In this document: positions 8,229 through 16,787 of the stretch, piece by piece | Layout of the letters: every line of letters begins with the position of its first letter | How positions within the stretch are numbered: the first letter of the stretch is position 1 | Assembly (NCBI GenBank): GCA_036381615.1 | Contig: DASVCL010000049.1 | Coordinates: 1-64,000, forward strand | Reading direction: 5' to 3' | Length of the DNA stretch: 64,000 nt | From: CALANV01 sp036381615 | Lineage (GTDB): Bacteria; Pseudomonadota; Alphaproteobacteria; CACIAM-22H2 | Made by a program: the position numbers and the translations under genes | Notes under the pieces: generated by a model | Seen by the model: only the letters and a program-made list of their open reading frames with translations | Database searches by the model: none | What the model was told of the DNA's origin: nothing

Positions 8229-9001
8229 GCGCGCCGCTTGCACTCACTCGCGACGGGCCGATTGCGCATCTGCAGCTCAATCGGCCCGAGCGCCTGAACG
8301 CCATCGACCGATCGGTCTGCGAGAGCTTGATCGCGCAGCTCGATGCGCTCGAGGCGGATGGCGATGCAAGAGTCCTCGTCCTCTCGGGGGTCGGCGATCG
8401 CGCCTTCAGCAGCGGCGCCGACCTGAAGCACATGCGCGGGCTGGAGGGGGCGGATCTCCGCCGCTTCATCGAGCTGACGTGGGTGGCGTTCGAGCGCCTT
8501 GCCAGCTCGCCGCTTCCGAGCATTGCCGTGCTCCACGGCTATGTTCTCGGCGGCGGACTGGAGCTTGCGCTGGCGTGCGATTTTCGGATCGCCGACGCAA
8601 CGGTGCAGATCGGTCTGCCGGAGATGACACTGGGCAGTGTCCCCGGCAGCGGCGCGTTGCAACGACTTCCCGCCTTGATCGGACCTGCGCGCGCCGCCGA
8701 ACTCGCGATGCTCGGACGTCATCTCGACGCAGCCGAGGCGGCCGAGATCGGCCTCGTGAACCGCGTGACGCTCTCGGGTGAAGCGATTGCGCTGGCATTG
8801 GAATGGGCGATGACGCTTGCAGAGCGTCCGCCGGAGGCGCTGCGCTACGCCAAGATCGCCCTTCGCTTGGGCGCAAGTCCGGCCGTGGCCGCGGCCTTTC
8901 ACGGGCTCGTTTCTGATTCGTGCCACCGCGCGCGCGACTATCGGTCGCGAACGGAAAAATTCGTTTCGGCTTCCGACAAGAGCGGCGGAGACAGGAAATG
9001 A
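8225..9001 (+). CDS. Enoyl-CoA hydratase/isomerase family protein
   Basis: The 258-residue crotonase-fold protein would hydrate or isomerise an enoyl-CoA. The oxyanion-hole segments are visible: FSSGADLKHM near residue 63 and LHGYVLGGGLELALACDFRI near 102-121. LPEMTLGSVPGSGALQRL follows, with the glutamate normally used in hydration. The start is the ATG at 8225, overlapping the flavoprotein stop; longer in-frame reading gives only shadow sequence. It overlaps the following dctQ by 4 nt. A second crotonase lies in the same operon at 14828, so the pair probably act on different intermediates. Confidence 0.9.
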   Translation: MSAPLALTRDGPIAHLQLNRPERLNAIDRSVCESLIAQLDALEADGDARVLVLSGVGDRAFSSGADLKHMRGLEGADLRRFIELTWVAFERLASSPLPSIAVLHGYVLGGGLELALACDFRIADATVQIGLPEMTLGSVPGSGALQRLPALIGPARAAELAMLGRHLDAAEAAEIGLVNRVTLSGEAIALALEWAMTLAERPPEALRYAKIALRLGASPAVAAAFHGLVSDSCHRARDYRSRTEKFVSASDKSGGDRK

Positions 9002-9510
9002 GCAGTTACCGTGCCGTCCTCGACGTCATCGAGCGAATCCAGAACGCGATGATCGTCGCCTTTTTCGTGCTCACCATCGTCATCGTCTCCTTTCAGGTCC
9101 TGAACCGCTTCTGGTTCCACTGGCCGGTCGTCTGGACCTCGGATGCCGCGGTCCTCTGCTTCATCTGGCTCAGCTTCCTGACGGCAAGCGTCGCTGTACG
9201 AAAATACGGCCATTTCCGCGTTGGGGTTCTGATCGATCTGCCTTGGCGCCGGCATGGAAGGCGCAATCTCGAGCTCCTGAGTTTGGTTCTCATCATTCTT
9301 CTCTCGCTCGTTCTTGTGATCGAAGGAACCCGGGTCGCTCTCGAGGGTCTGCGGGAGATCTCTCCGGGCATTCAGATCTCGATGATCTGGGCATACGCGT
9401 CCGTGCCGGTCTGCAGTCTCACCGCAATCCTGTTCGCGGTGGAAAAGACCATCGAGCAATTGTCGAGTGCAGCGCCGAGTTCCGAGGCGCCCATGGAGGA
9501 GGAAAACTGA
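8998..9510 (+). CDS. dctQ: TRAP transporter small permease (DctQ family), second system
   Basis: The 170-residue protein has four predicted helices. The FWFHWPVVWTSDAAVLCFIW segment corresponds to the DctQ signature. The start (ATG 8998) overlaps the hydratase stop, and the stop overlaps the dctM ATG by one base (TGATG). This embeds a complete TRAP system inside the catabolic operon, separate from the system at 91-3921. Confidence 0.9.
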   Translation: MSSYRAVLDVIERIQNAMIVAFFVLTIVIVSFQVLNRFWFHWPVVWTSDAAVLCFIWLSFLTASVAVRKYGHFRVGVLIDLPWRRHGRRNLELLSLVLIILLSLVLVIEGTRVALEGLREISPGIQISMIWAYASVPVCSLTAILFAVEKTIEQLSSAAPSSEAPMEEEN

Positions 9511-10805
9511 TGGATTCGGTGATCCTTCTTTTCGGGACTTTCGCAGCTCTGCTGGTGTTGGGCGTGCCGATCGCGTTTGCCCTCGGCCTGTCGTCCCTCC
9601 TGATCATCTGGATCGAAGGCCTGCCGATCTCGATCCTTGCCCAGACCGCCTATCGCGGATTGGACAACTTCATCCTTCTGGCGGTTCCTTTCTTCCTCAT
9701 TGTCGGCGTTCTGATGAACGTCGGTACGATCACCGAACGCCTGCTCGATCTAGCGGGCGCGATGTTCGGCAAGACGCGGGGCGCGCTGGCGAAGGTGAAT
9801 ATCGTCGCCAGCATGCTGTTCGCGGGGTTGTCGGGCTCGTCCGTCGCCGACGTCGCAGGCATCGGATCGGTGCTGATTCCGGCGATGATAAAGCAGGGCT
9901 ATCCGCGCGCCTTCGCCGTGGCCGTCACTGCCGCCTCATCGACGATCGGGATCATCATTCCGCCGAGCATCTTTCTTGCGGTGTACGGCGCCGTCGGCGA
10001 CGTATCGATCGGCGCCCTGTTTCTCGGCGGTGCCGTCCCCGGTCTTCTGATCGGTGCAACCCAGCTGATCTACTGCCACTATCTCGCCCGGACACAGGAC
10101 CATCCGCGCGGCGCGCCATTCTCCTTCGGCCGCCTCGGCAAAGCCGCTTGGCGCGGTGCCCTGCCGTTCGGCGTCACCGTCGTCATTCTGGGCGGTATTA
10201 TCGGCGGCATTTTCACGGCGACCGAGGCCGCTGCAGTCGCCGTCCTCTACGTCCTTGCCCTTGCTGGCATCGGATACCGCGCGCTCACCATCAACAGTCT
10301 CCGCGGGGCCATCATGGAGGCCGCGGGGCACCTTGGTCCGACGATGCTCTGTGTCGCCATGGGAGCGGTATTCGCCTGGGTGATGGCGTTCCTGCAGGTT
10401 CCGCAAATGGTCGGTGACCTCGTCAAGGGAATGGATCTGTCGCCGACGATGGTGCTGCTGTTCATCATGGTGCTCTTCGTCATCGTCGGCACGTTCGAAA
10501 GCGGCGTCGCATCGATCATCATCTTTCTTCCGATCATCCAGCCGATGGCCGATGCGGCCGGCCTCCATCCGGTTCATGTCGGCGTCATCGTCTGCGTGAC
10601 GTTGGCGTTGGGACTCATCACTCCGCCGTACGGACTGTGCCTCTTCATCGCCGCGAGGATCGGAAAGATGTCCGTCGACCGCGCCTTCGTCGCGACGCTG
10701 CCTTGGATCGTGCTGTTCCTGGCCGTGGACGTGATTCTGGTCCTGGTTCCGGACACGGTGCTGCTCCTGCCGCGCCTGGTCGTCCCTGAGTTCATGGGCG
10801 GGTAG
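9510..10805 (+). CDS. dctM: TRAP transporter large permease (DctM family), second system
   Basis: The 431-residue polytopic membrane protein shows DctM motifs: FILLAVPFFLIVGVLMN, SGSSVADVAGIGSVLIPAM and IIPPSIFLAVYGAVGDVSIG, and a C-terminal LGLITPPYGLCLF. It is the transport channel that pairs with the adjacent DctQ and the DctP at 10882. The start was placed at the ATG overlapping the dctQ stop. Residues encoded further upstream in the same frame are non-membrane shadow sequence. Confidence 0.93.
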   Translation: MDSVILLFGTFAALLVLGVPIAFALGLSSLLIIWIEGLPISILAQTAYRGLDNFILLAVPFFLIVGVLMNVGTITERLLDLAGAMFGKTRGALAKVNIVASMLFAGLSGSSVADVAGIGSVLIPAMIKQGYPRAFAVAVTAASSTIGIIIPPSIFLAVYGAVGDVSIGALFLGGAVPGLLIGATQLIYCHYLARTQDHPRGAPFSFGRLGKAAWRGALPFGVTVVILGGIIGGIFTATEAAAVAVLYVLALAGIGYRALTINSLRGAIMEAAGHLGPTMLCVAMGAVFAWVMAFLQVPQMVGDLVKGMDLSPTMVLLFIMVLFVIVGTFESGVASIIIFLPIIQPMADAAGLHPVHVGVIVCVTLALGLITPPYGLCLFIAARIGKMSVDRAFVATLPWIVLFLAVDVILVLVPDTVLLLPRLVVPEFMGG

Positions 10806-10834
10806 CGCGCGACCGGAGGCGAACAGCAGGCTGT

Positions 10835-10866
10835 GAGCAATCAAGAACCAGAGCAATCAAGAACCA
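10835..10866 (+). repeat. Perfect 16-bp tandem duplication between dctM and dctP
   Basis: GAGCAATCAAGAACCA occurs twice without a gap in the 76-nt spacer just upstream of the binding-protein gene. The unit is not coding. It looks like a recent slippage or duplication event and changes the spacing between the two genes. Confidence 0.85.
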
Positions 10867-10881
10867 GCTAGGGAGAACGCC

Positions 10882-11892
10882 ATGGAATCGATGAAACGCT
10901 TTCTTGCCGGATTGACCGCGGTTTGTACCGTGCTCGGCGCCTACACGGCGACCGCACATGCGCAGGTATCCCTGCGCGTCGCGAGCGAAGAACCATTTTC
11001 GAATCCACCGCGCCTTGCCGCCCAATTCGGCCTGGAGCATCTGCGGGACAACGTGCCGCGCCTGACCGGTAACGCGGTATCGATCCAGCTCTATCCCGGA
11101 GCGGCGCTCGGAAGCGAGAAGGAACTGATCCGCAGCGTCGGGAGCGGCATTATCGATGCGACAGTGATGTCGCCGGGAAATGCCGGCAGTCTCATCCCCG
11201 AGGTTCAGCTGTTCAGTGCCAGCTATCTTTTCACCAACTACGCTCATGCAAAGCGGGTCCTCACGAACGACGCATTCTTCAACAGGCTTCACAAAATAAT
11301 CGCCGACAAGAAGCTCGGATTTCAGCTTGCCGGCCTCAGCCTGACCGGAACGCGCAATCTCTATAGCCGCACCAGGGCGGTCGATAGTCTCGAATCGCTC
11401 AAAGGCATCAAGATGCGTGTCATGAACAGCCCTACCGAGTACAAGGTCTGGAGCACGCTCGGTACCCTGCCCTCGGCGATACCAGGACCCGAGATCTACA
11501 GCGCGCTGCAGACCGGTGTCGTCGACGCGGCGGAAAGCAGCCTTCCGGCAATTGCGAGCGGCAAGTACTACGAGGTCGCGCCGAACATCACGCTCACCCA
11601 TCACCAATTCAATCTTCATATCTACCTCGTCGGCGACCGCGCCCTGGCCAAAGTGCCGGAGGCGGCCCGCCCCGGTTTTCTCAAGGCATTCCGCGAGGCG
11701 GCAGAGCACCAGCTGGATGCGGCGATTCGGCTCGCCGACCAGACGCTCGCGCACCTTCGCCAGCAATCCAATGTCAAGGTCATAGAGATCGACACCAAGC
11801 CGCTGGCGGAGCGCCTGCGGCCGATCCAGGACGAGGTGGCTGCAAATCTAAAGGTTACCGACGTGCTCGAAATGATTCGCTCCATGCAGTAG
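10882..11892 (+). CDS. dctP: TRAP transporter substrate-binding protein (DctP family), second system
   Basis: The 336-residue secreted protein has a signal peptide of about 28 residues (basic start MESMKRF, hydrophobic core, AHAQ cleavage region). The mature DctP fold carries the GIKMRVMNSPTEYKVWSTLG and EIYSALQTGVVDAAESS segments. These resemble the family's ligand-binding core, with the conserved arginine in KMRV. A start at the fourth codon (ATG, 10891) is also possible; AGGGAGAACGCC supports the upstream ATG. It completes the second TRAP system. A strong stem-loop lies 26 nt after its stop and may raise the level of this segment relative to downstream genes. Confidence 0.92.
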   Translation: MESMKRFLAGLTAVCTVLGAYTATAHAQVSLRVASEEPFSNPPRLAAQFGLEHLRDNVPRLTGNAVSIQLYPGAALGSEKELIRSVGSGIIDATVMSPGNAGSLIPEVQLFSASYLFTNYAHAKRVLTNDAFFNRLHKIIADKKLGFQLAGLSLTGTRNLYSRTRAVDSLESLKGIKMRVMNSPTEYKVWSTLGTLPSAIPGPEIYSALQTGVVDAAESSLPAIASGKYYEVAPNITLTHHQFNLHIYLVGDRALAKVPEAARPGFLKAFREAAEHQLDAAIRLADQTLAHLRQQSNVKVIEIDTKPLAERLRPIQDEVAANLKVTDVLEMIRSMQ

Positions 11893-11917
11893 CGGTCGCC
11901 CGGGGAAGAACGAGATC

Positions 11918-11947
11918 GGCGTCCGCGATCACGTGATCGCGGGCGCC
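11918..11947. terminator. Long perfect palindrome / intercistronic stem-loop after dctP
   Basis: The inverted repeat is centred on 11932/11933: 10 bp per arm are perfect (CCGCGATCAC and its complement) and the arms extend to 15 bp with one G-T pair. There is no T-run. The position after a binding-protein gene and before enzyme genes fits an mRNA-stabilising or partial-termination element; as DNA it could also be a dimeric regulator site. Confidence 0.5.
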
Positions 11948-11992
11948 GATCCGGTTCGCCGGCCCGCGCAGACGACGAAAGAAGTGAAAACG

Positions 11993-12757
11993 ATGAAAAA
12001 ACCCTTGAAGGCCCGAATTCGGGACCGCGAGAAGCTCTACGGCCTGTTCGTGATGATTCCGTCCCCGGCAGTGGTCGAGATGGCCGGCTATGCCGGATTC
12101 GACTACGTCATCATCGACCTCGAGCACGGTGCTGCGACGACCGAGAGTCTCGAGCATCTGCTGCGCGCGGCGGACGCCGTCGGGATACCGGCGATCGTGC
12201 GTGTCGGAAACAGGGAGCCCGTGGAGATCTTGCGCGTCCTCGACGCCGGCGCGTGCGGCATTCTGGCGCCCCATGTCCTGACCGCGGAGGACGCGGCCCG
12301 GTTGGTCAGTGCGGCGCATTATCCCCCGATCGGCAATCGCGGCATGGCAACGACGACCCGGGCCGGGCGTCACGGCTTCGTCACGGTCGCCGACCATCTG
12401 AAGCGGGCGCGCGAGGAGACGGTGGTTCTCGTGCAGATCGAGGATGCCGCCGCACTGCCGCGCGTTTCTTCGATCGCTGCCACCCCGCACGTCGATGGGG
12501 TCTTCATCGGGCCTGCCGATCTTGCGGCGTCTTTGGGCCGGCCGGGGGAGATCGATCATCCCGACGTCGCCGGCGCGATCGACGGAATCGTCCGCGACAC
12601 GATCGCGGCGAAAGGGCCGGCCGTGTGCTGCTTTGCCCGCAGCGAGGCCGACGTTCCGAAACTCCTCGACAAGGACGTGACGACGATCTGCCTGTCGACG
12701 ACCTCGATCTTTCAGCGGCGGCTGAAGGATCTCGCGGAGGATCTGCGGAAGCTATGA
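11993..12757 (+). CDS. HpcH/HpaI aldolase family protein
   Basis: The 254-residue TIM-barrel protein belongs to the metal-dependent class II aldolase family that cleaves 2-keto-4-hydroxy acids to pyruvate, or acts as a lyase on related compounds. Family features are FDYVIIDLEHGAA near residue 35 (catalytic histidine in EHG), AIVRVG, GNRGMATTTRAG, VQIEDAAAL (metal-binding glutamate) and GPADLAASLG (metal-binding aspartate). The ATG at 11993 follows a purine-rich GAAAGAAGTG. It is coupled to the next gene by an ATGA overlap. It would supply the carbon-carbon bond cleavage step of the pathway. Confidence 0.9.
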   Translation: MKKPLKARIRDREKLYGLFVMIPSPAVVEMAGYAGFDYVIIDLEHGAATTESLEHLLRAADAVGIPAIVRVGNREPVEILRVLDAGACGILAPHVLTAEDAARLVSAAHYPPIGNRGMATTTRAGRHGFVTVADHLKRAREETVVLVQIEDAAALPRVSSIAATPHVDGVFIGPADLAASLGRPGEIDHPDVAGAIDGIVRDTIAAKGPAVCCFARSEADVPKLLDKDVTTICLSTTSIFQRRLKDLAEDLRKL

Positions 12758-14334
12758 GCAAGGTTCTTACTGCGGCCGAAGCGGTCGCACGCATCCCCGA
12801 CCGAGCGGTCGTGGCGGTGGGCGGTACGGGCGCCGTTCTCGAACCTGACCTCGTCCTCGAGACCCTGGAGGCGCGTTTCCTCAAGGAAGGTCATCCGCGC
12901 GATCTGACGCTGGTCACGCCCATGCTTCCGGGCGACCGCCTCGATGTGGGCGGAATGAACTGCTTCGCGCACGAGGGGATGCTGGCCAAGTTGATCGGCG
13001 CCTCGTTCAGCATGCAGCGCCATCCGAAGCTCATCGAAATGGTTCGCGCCGAAAAATGCGAGGGCTACACGGTCGCCATGGGCACCATGGTCCAACTCAT
13101 GACGGCCATCGGCGCGAAAAAACCGGGCGTGTTCACGACGGCGGGGCTCGGCACCTTCCTCGATCCGCGCGTCGAGGGTGGGCGTATGAACGCGCGATCC
13201 AAGAATCCGCCGGTGCGCATCGAGCGCATCGACGGCCAAGAGTACCTCTTTTATCCGTCCTTCCCCGTCAATGTTGCGATCATTCGGGGCACGACGGCCG
13301 ATGAGAACGGCTATATCAGCTTCGAGGAAGAGCCCAATACGCTTGGCATGCTGGAGATCGCGCTGGCGGCGAAGGCCAGCGGCGGATACGTCGTCGCGCA
13401 GGTCAAACGCCTGGCACGAGCCAACAGCCTCGATCCGCGTCTCGTCCGGGTTCCGGGGCCGCTCGTCGATGCCATCGTCGTGCATCCGCGGCAGACGCAA
13501 GTGTCTCCTCAGATGGCCGATCCGCTGGAGGGATGGAATCCATTTCTGGCCGGCGCTCTCAAATCGCCCCTGCGCGGCCTTAAGCCGGTACCGCCAGGGC
13601 CCGAGCGGATCATTCTGCGGCGCGCGGCGCTCGAATTGCGGCGTGGTGACGTCGTCAATCTCGGCGCCGGCGTGGCGACGCACCTGCCGCGAATCGCCCT
13701 CGAGGAGAATGTACTCGACCGCGTCATCTTTACGAACGAGCACGGCGTCTTCGGCGGCGTCATGGCGACGGCCATCGGCGGCTCCTTCGTCCCGGCGCTG
13801 AATGCCGATGCCGTGATGGATTCGGCGTTTCAGTTCAATTTTTACGACGGGGGCGGACTCGACATCACGTTCCTGGGCGTCGGTCAGGTCGACGCCGAAG
13901 GCAACGTCAATGTCAGCCGGTTCGGCCGCGAATGGAACGGCCCGGGCGGGTTCAACAACATCACGGACAAGACGCCGCGAATCGTCTTCTGCACGTCGCT
14001 TACGGCGGGGGGCCTCAAGATCGACATATCGCAAGGGCGCGTGCGTGTCGTTCAGGAAGGACGCGCACGGAAGTTCGTGCCGCGGGTAGAGCAGATCACC
14101 CTCAACGCGCCGCGGGCCTTCGCCAAGGGCCAGTCCGTCACCTACGTCACGGAACGCGCCGTGTTCCGCCTCGGAAGCGAGGGGCCGGAGCTTGTCGAGA
14201 TCGCGCCGGGCATCGATCTCGAGCGCGACGTCAAGGCAGCCGTTGACTTCCCGCTGAAGGTTTCGGAGCGCCTGCGGACGATGGATGAACGAATCTTCAG
14301 CGACGGGCCTATGGGGCTCTCAGGCGATCTGTAA
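12754..14334 (+). CDS. Acyl-CoA:carboxylate CoA-transferase (family I, fused subunits)
   Basis: The 526-residue protein is a single-chain family I CoA-transferase of the propionate/acetoacetate CoA-transferase type. It has an N-terminal alpha-like half (VAVGGTGAVLEPDLVLETLE; the GTTADENGYISFEEE segment) and a C-terminal beta-like half with NLGAGVATHLPRI. Glu329 in FTNEHGVFGG sits where the catalytic glutamate that forms the covalent CoA-thioester is expected. Propionate CoA-transferase has about the same length. It would activate the imported acid or release CoA from the product. The ATG at 12754 overlaps the aldolase stop. Confidence 0.9.
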   Translation: MSKVLTAAEAVARIPDRAVVAVGGTGAVLEPDLVLETLEARFLKEGHPRDLTLVTPMLPGDRLDVGGMNCFAHEGMLAKLIGASFSMQRHPKLIEMVRAEKCEGYTVAMGTMVQLMTAIGAKKPGVFTTAGLGTFLDPRVEGGRMNARSKNPPVRIERIDGQEYLFYPSFPVNVAIIRGTTADENGYISFEEEPNTLGMLEIALAAKASGGYVVAQVKRLARANSLDPRLVRVPGPLVDAIVVHPRQTQVSPQMADPLEGWNPFLAGALKSPLRGLKPVPPGPERIILRRAALELRRGDVVNLGAGVATHLPRIALEENVLDRVIFTNEHGVFGGVMATAIGGSFVPALNADAVMDSAFQFNFYDGGGLDITFLGVGQVDAEGNVNVSRFGREWNGPGGFNNITDKTPRIVFCTSLTAGGLKIDISQGRVRVVQEGRARKFVPRVEQITLNAPRAFAKGQSVTYVTERAVFRLGSEGPELVEIAPGIDLERDVKAAVDFPLKVSERLRTMDERIFSDGPMGLSGDL

Positions 14335-14346
14335 GGAGGAAAGAGA

Positions 14347-14835
14347 ATGACGGCTACGACACAGGCGCCGGAACCGGTCGTTCTCGGTTGCTGGTTCGAG
14401 GATTTCAAGGTCGGCGAGGTACGGCTCTCGCCCGGTCGGACCATCACCGAGCACGACATCATGGCGTTCGCCGGATTGACCGGTGACTACAGCCAGGTCC
14501 ATACGGATGAAGAGTTCTGCAAGAAGACCGAGTTCGGGACGCGCATTGCCCACGGCCTGCTCGGTCTTTCAATCGCCCAGGGGCTTGCCTGGCGAACCAA
14601 TTACACACAGGGCACGGGCGTGGCGTCGCTCGCCTGGAACAAGTGGACGTTCCGGAAGCCGATCAAGATCGGCGACACCGTGCGCGTCCGCTGGCGCCTC
14701 ATCGAGAAGCGCGAGAGCAAGAGCCGACCGGGCATGGGAATCATCGTCGAGTTCGTCGAGCTCCTGAACCAGCACGGCGAGGTCGTCCAGGACGGCGAGC
14801 ATGTCACCATGGTTCGGAGGAAGCCCAGTGCCTGA
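14347..14835 (+). CDS. MaoC family dehydratase
   Basis: The 162-residue single hot-dog domain protein has the MaoC hydratase 2 motif FAGLTGDYSQVHTDEEF (about residues 39-55, with the catalytic Asp/His pair region) followed by GTRIAHGLL. It would catalyse (R)-specific hydration of an enoyl-CoA or dehydration of a hydroxyacyl-CoA. A strong Shine-Dalgarno (AAGGAGGAAAG) lies 12 nt after the CoA-transferase stop. Its 3' end overlaps the next gene by 8 nt. Confidence 0.9.
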   Translation: MTATTQAPEPVVLGCWFEDFKVGEVRLSPGRTITEHDIMAFAGLTGDYSQVHTDEEFCKKTEFGTRIAHGLLGLSIAQGLAWRTNYTQGTGVASLAWNKWTFRKPIKIGDTVRVRWRLIEKRESKSRPGMGIIVEFVELLNQHGEVVQDGEHVTMVRRKPSA

Positions 14836-15619
14836 CGATATCTCCTTTCAGTATCTGACCTACAATGTCGACGATCGCGTTGCGATCATCACGCTGAATC
14901 GTCCCGAAGTCCTCAACGCGTGCAACTCGGCGACGCATCGCGAGGTTCAAGCCGCGATCGATCAGGTCGAACTTGACGAGCGCGTGAAGGTTGCCGTGAT
15001 CACCGGTGCCGGCCGCGCGTTCTGCTCCGGATCCGATCTGCGGGAGGTAGGTCAGTTCCAGGGTGCCGCGGCGCGGCGATATCTCAAGCTCGATTTTGCA
15101 ACCAAGAATCGCGTCGCCACGTGCACGAAGCCGGTGATCGCCGCGCTGCACGGCCATGTGGCCGGCGGCGGCTTCGAACTGGCCCTGGCGTGCGATATCC
15201 GGTTTGTGGCCGACAACGTATTGTTTTCGCTTCCCGAGATCGTGCTCGGGACCATTCCCGGATCGGGCGGATTGCAGCGCCTGCCACAGATCGTGGGCTT
15301 GGGAATCGCCAAGGAATGGGCGTTGACGGGCCGGCGCATCGGTGCCGAAGAGGCGTTCCGCACGGGTCTCGCCAACCGGGTCGTGCCATTGGATCGCCTG
15401 ATGCCGGAAACGCTCGAGTTCGCCCGCGAGTTGGCGCAGCGAAGCTCCATGGCGCTGAGCCTGGCGAAGATCGCGCTCGATCCCGAGCCGCCGGCCGCCG
15501 ACGGTCTGATCGGCGCCTATCACATGCTGGCCTCTCAGGCCTGTCATGACGATCCCGTGTATCGGGCGCAGGCCGGAAGCTACGCAAAGAAGACCAAGAA
15601 GGAAGGGGCGAATGATTGA
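14828..15619 (+). CDS. Enoyl-CoA hydratase/isomerase family protein, second copy
   Basis: The 263-residue crotonase has oxyanion-hole segments AFCSGSDLREVG (about residue 62) and LHGHVAGGGFELALACDIRF (103-122), and the catalytic-glutamate segment LPEIVLGTIPGSGGLQRL. I chose the GTG at 14828, which has CGGAGGAAGC upstream and lets the protein begin MPDDISF; an ATG at 14801 would lengthen it inside maoC without conserved sequence. It lies between maoC and the GH88-like gene, overlapping both by 8 nt. Confidence 0.88.
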   Translation: MPDDISFQYLTYNVDDRVAIITLNRPEVLNACNSATHREVQAAIDQVELDERVKVAVITGAGRAFCSGSDLREVGQFQGAAARRYLKLDFATKNRVATCTKPVIAALHGHVAGGGFELALACDIRFVADNVLFSLPEIVLGTIPGSGGLQRLPQIVGLGIAKEWALTGRRIGAEEAFRTGLANRVVPLDRLMPETLEFARELAQRSSMALSLAKIALDPEPPAADGLIGAYHMLASQACHDDPVYRAQAGSYAKKTKKEGAND

Positions 15620-16787
15620 GGCGGATTCGGTCAGTCCGGAGGCGCTCGCTGAAGCGGTGGAGGCGTGCGTTGCCGGCGCGGAACCGATCTGCCGGAAGAT
15701 CTTGGCGTCCCCCGAGGATCACTATCCCCAGCTCAACACCCGGACGGGCGGGTACGAAATGGCGCCCGGTTATTTGCCGGGGCGCGGCTTCCGCTGGGCC
15801 GGCTTTCTCAGCGGGCGGCTCTGGCTTCTCTACGACCTGACGGGCTCGCTGCTGCTTCGCGACGCCGCCAGGACCCTGTCGATGCGGATCGTCGAGGGAC
15901 TGCGCGGCGTGACCGTCGATCGTGGGAATATCGGGTTCGATCTCTACCATGGCGTCGCGATCGGCTACGAGGTGACCGGAGACGAGGCATTGCGTCGCGC
16001 CGCGCTCTCCGGCGCGCTGGCGATGGAGAGTCTCTATTGCGAGTCCGCGGGGCTCTATTGGCAGAACACATGGCTGGATGCCGTCGTGTCCGAGACGCCG
16101 GCCTGCCTCATCCCGATCCTTTGGGCCTATCGTCATGGGCAGGGCAGCGTCGAACGCATCCGGCGGCACGTGCACAAGACTCTGGAAGGGGGAATGCTTC
16201 GACCCGACGGATCGGTCCAGCACCGGCTCTTTTTTGACCGCAGCGGTCGCATTACCGGGATCGATACGTCGCAAGGATATTCGCCGACCTCGACATGGGC
16301 CCGCGGCCAGGCATGGATGCTTCATAGCCTTGTCTCGTGCCTCGAGACTTTCGACGACGAGCGCATTCGAGACGCACTGACGAGATCCGTCCGGTGGTAT
16401 CTGTCGCGGCTGCCGGAGGATGGGATCTTGCTCTACGACTTCGACGATCCCCGAACGGCGGATATTCCGCGCGATTCGTGCGGCACCTTGATCGGGGCCG
16501 TTGCGTTGTGGCGCGCGGCGGCGCTTGGCATCGAGTCCAAGGCCGCGACGGCTGCGGCAAACCGCTCGATGGCGGAGATTCTCCGCAATTACGTTTCGCC
16601 CGGCGGGGTCGTGCTGCATGGCAGCTGGGGTGTGGGCGAAGGCAGGTCGCGCTGGAACACGTTGTTCCCGCGCCAGGACGTCATGCCCTACGGTAATTAC
16701 TGGCTCGTCGAGGCGCTCCACCGTTGCTTGCAACCGGCATCCACGATCTTTCGCCTGCGGCCCGAGGCCGAGAGCATTGCTGCATGA
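15612..16787 (+). CDS. Glycoside hydrolase family 88-like protein (unsaturated uronyl hydrolase fold)
   Basis: The 391-residue product has no signal peptide, so it is cytoplasmic. It resembles GH88 unsaturated glucuronyl hydrolases: STWARGQAWML (228-238), LPEDGILLYDFDDP, RDSCGTLIGAVAL and MPYGNYWLVEAL correspond to conserved blocks in the alpha6/alpha6-barrel family. Aligned from memory, Asp156 in TWLDAVV matches one of the two key aspartates, but the other appears as Asn106 in GNIGFDLYHG. A changed chemistry or substrate is therefore possible. It is embedded in a beta-oxidation operon by 8-nt and 4-nt overlaps, which is an unusual context for a glycosidase. The exact substrate is unknown. 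Confidence 0.75.
   Translation: MIEADSVSPEALAEAVEACVAGAEPICRKILASPEDHYPQLNTRTGGYEMAPGYLPGRGFRWAGFLSGRLWLLYDLTGSLLLRDAARTLSMRIVEGLRGVTVDRGNIGFDLYHGVAIGYEVTGDEALRRAALSGALAMESLYCESAGLYWQNTWLDAVVSETPACLIPILWAYRHGQGSVERIRRHVHKTLEGGMLRPDGSVQHRLFFDRSGRITGIDTSQGYSPTSTWARGQAWMLHSLVSCLETFDDERIRDALTRSVRWYLSRLPEDGILLYDFDDPRTADIPRDSCGTLIGAVALWRAAALGIESKAATAAANRSMAEILRNYVSPGGVVLHGSWGVGEGRSRWNTLFPRQDVMPYGNYWLVEALHRCLQPASTIFRLRPEAESIAA

Noticed and set aside
12712..14034. 440-codon frame on the minus strand opposite the CoA-transferase
   Set aside because: Shadow of a well-supported gene; sequence is arginine-rich and unrecognisable.
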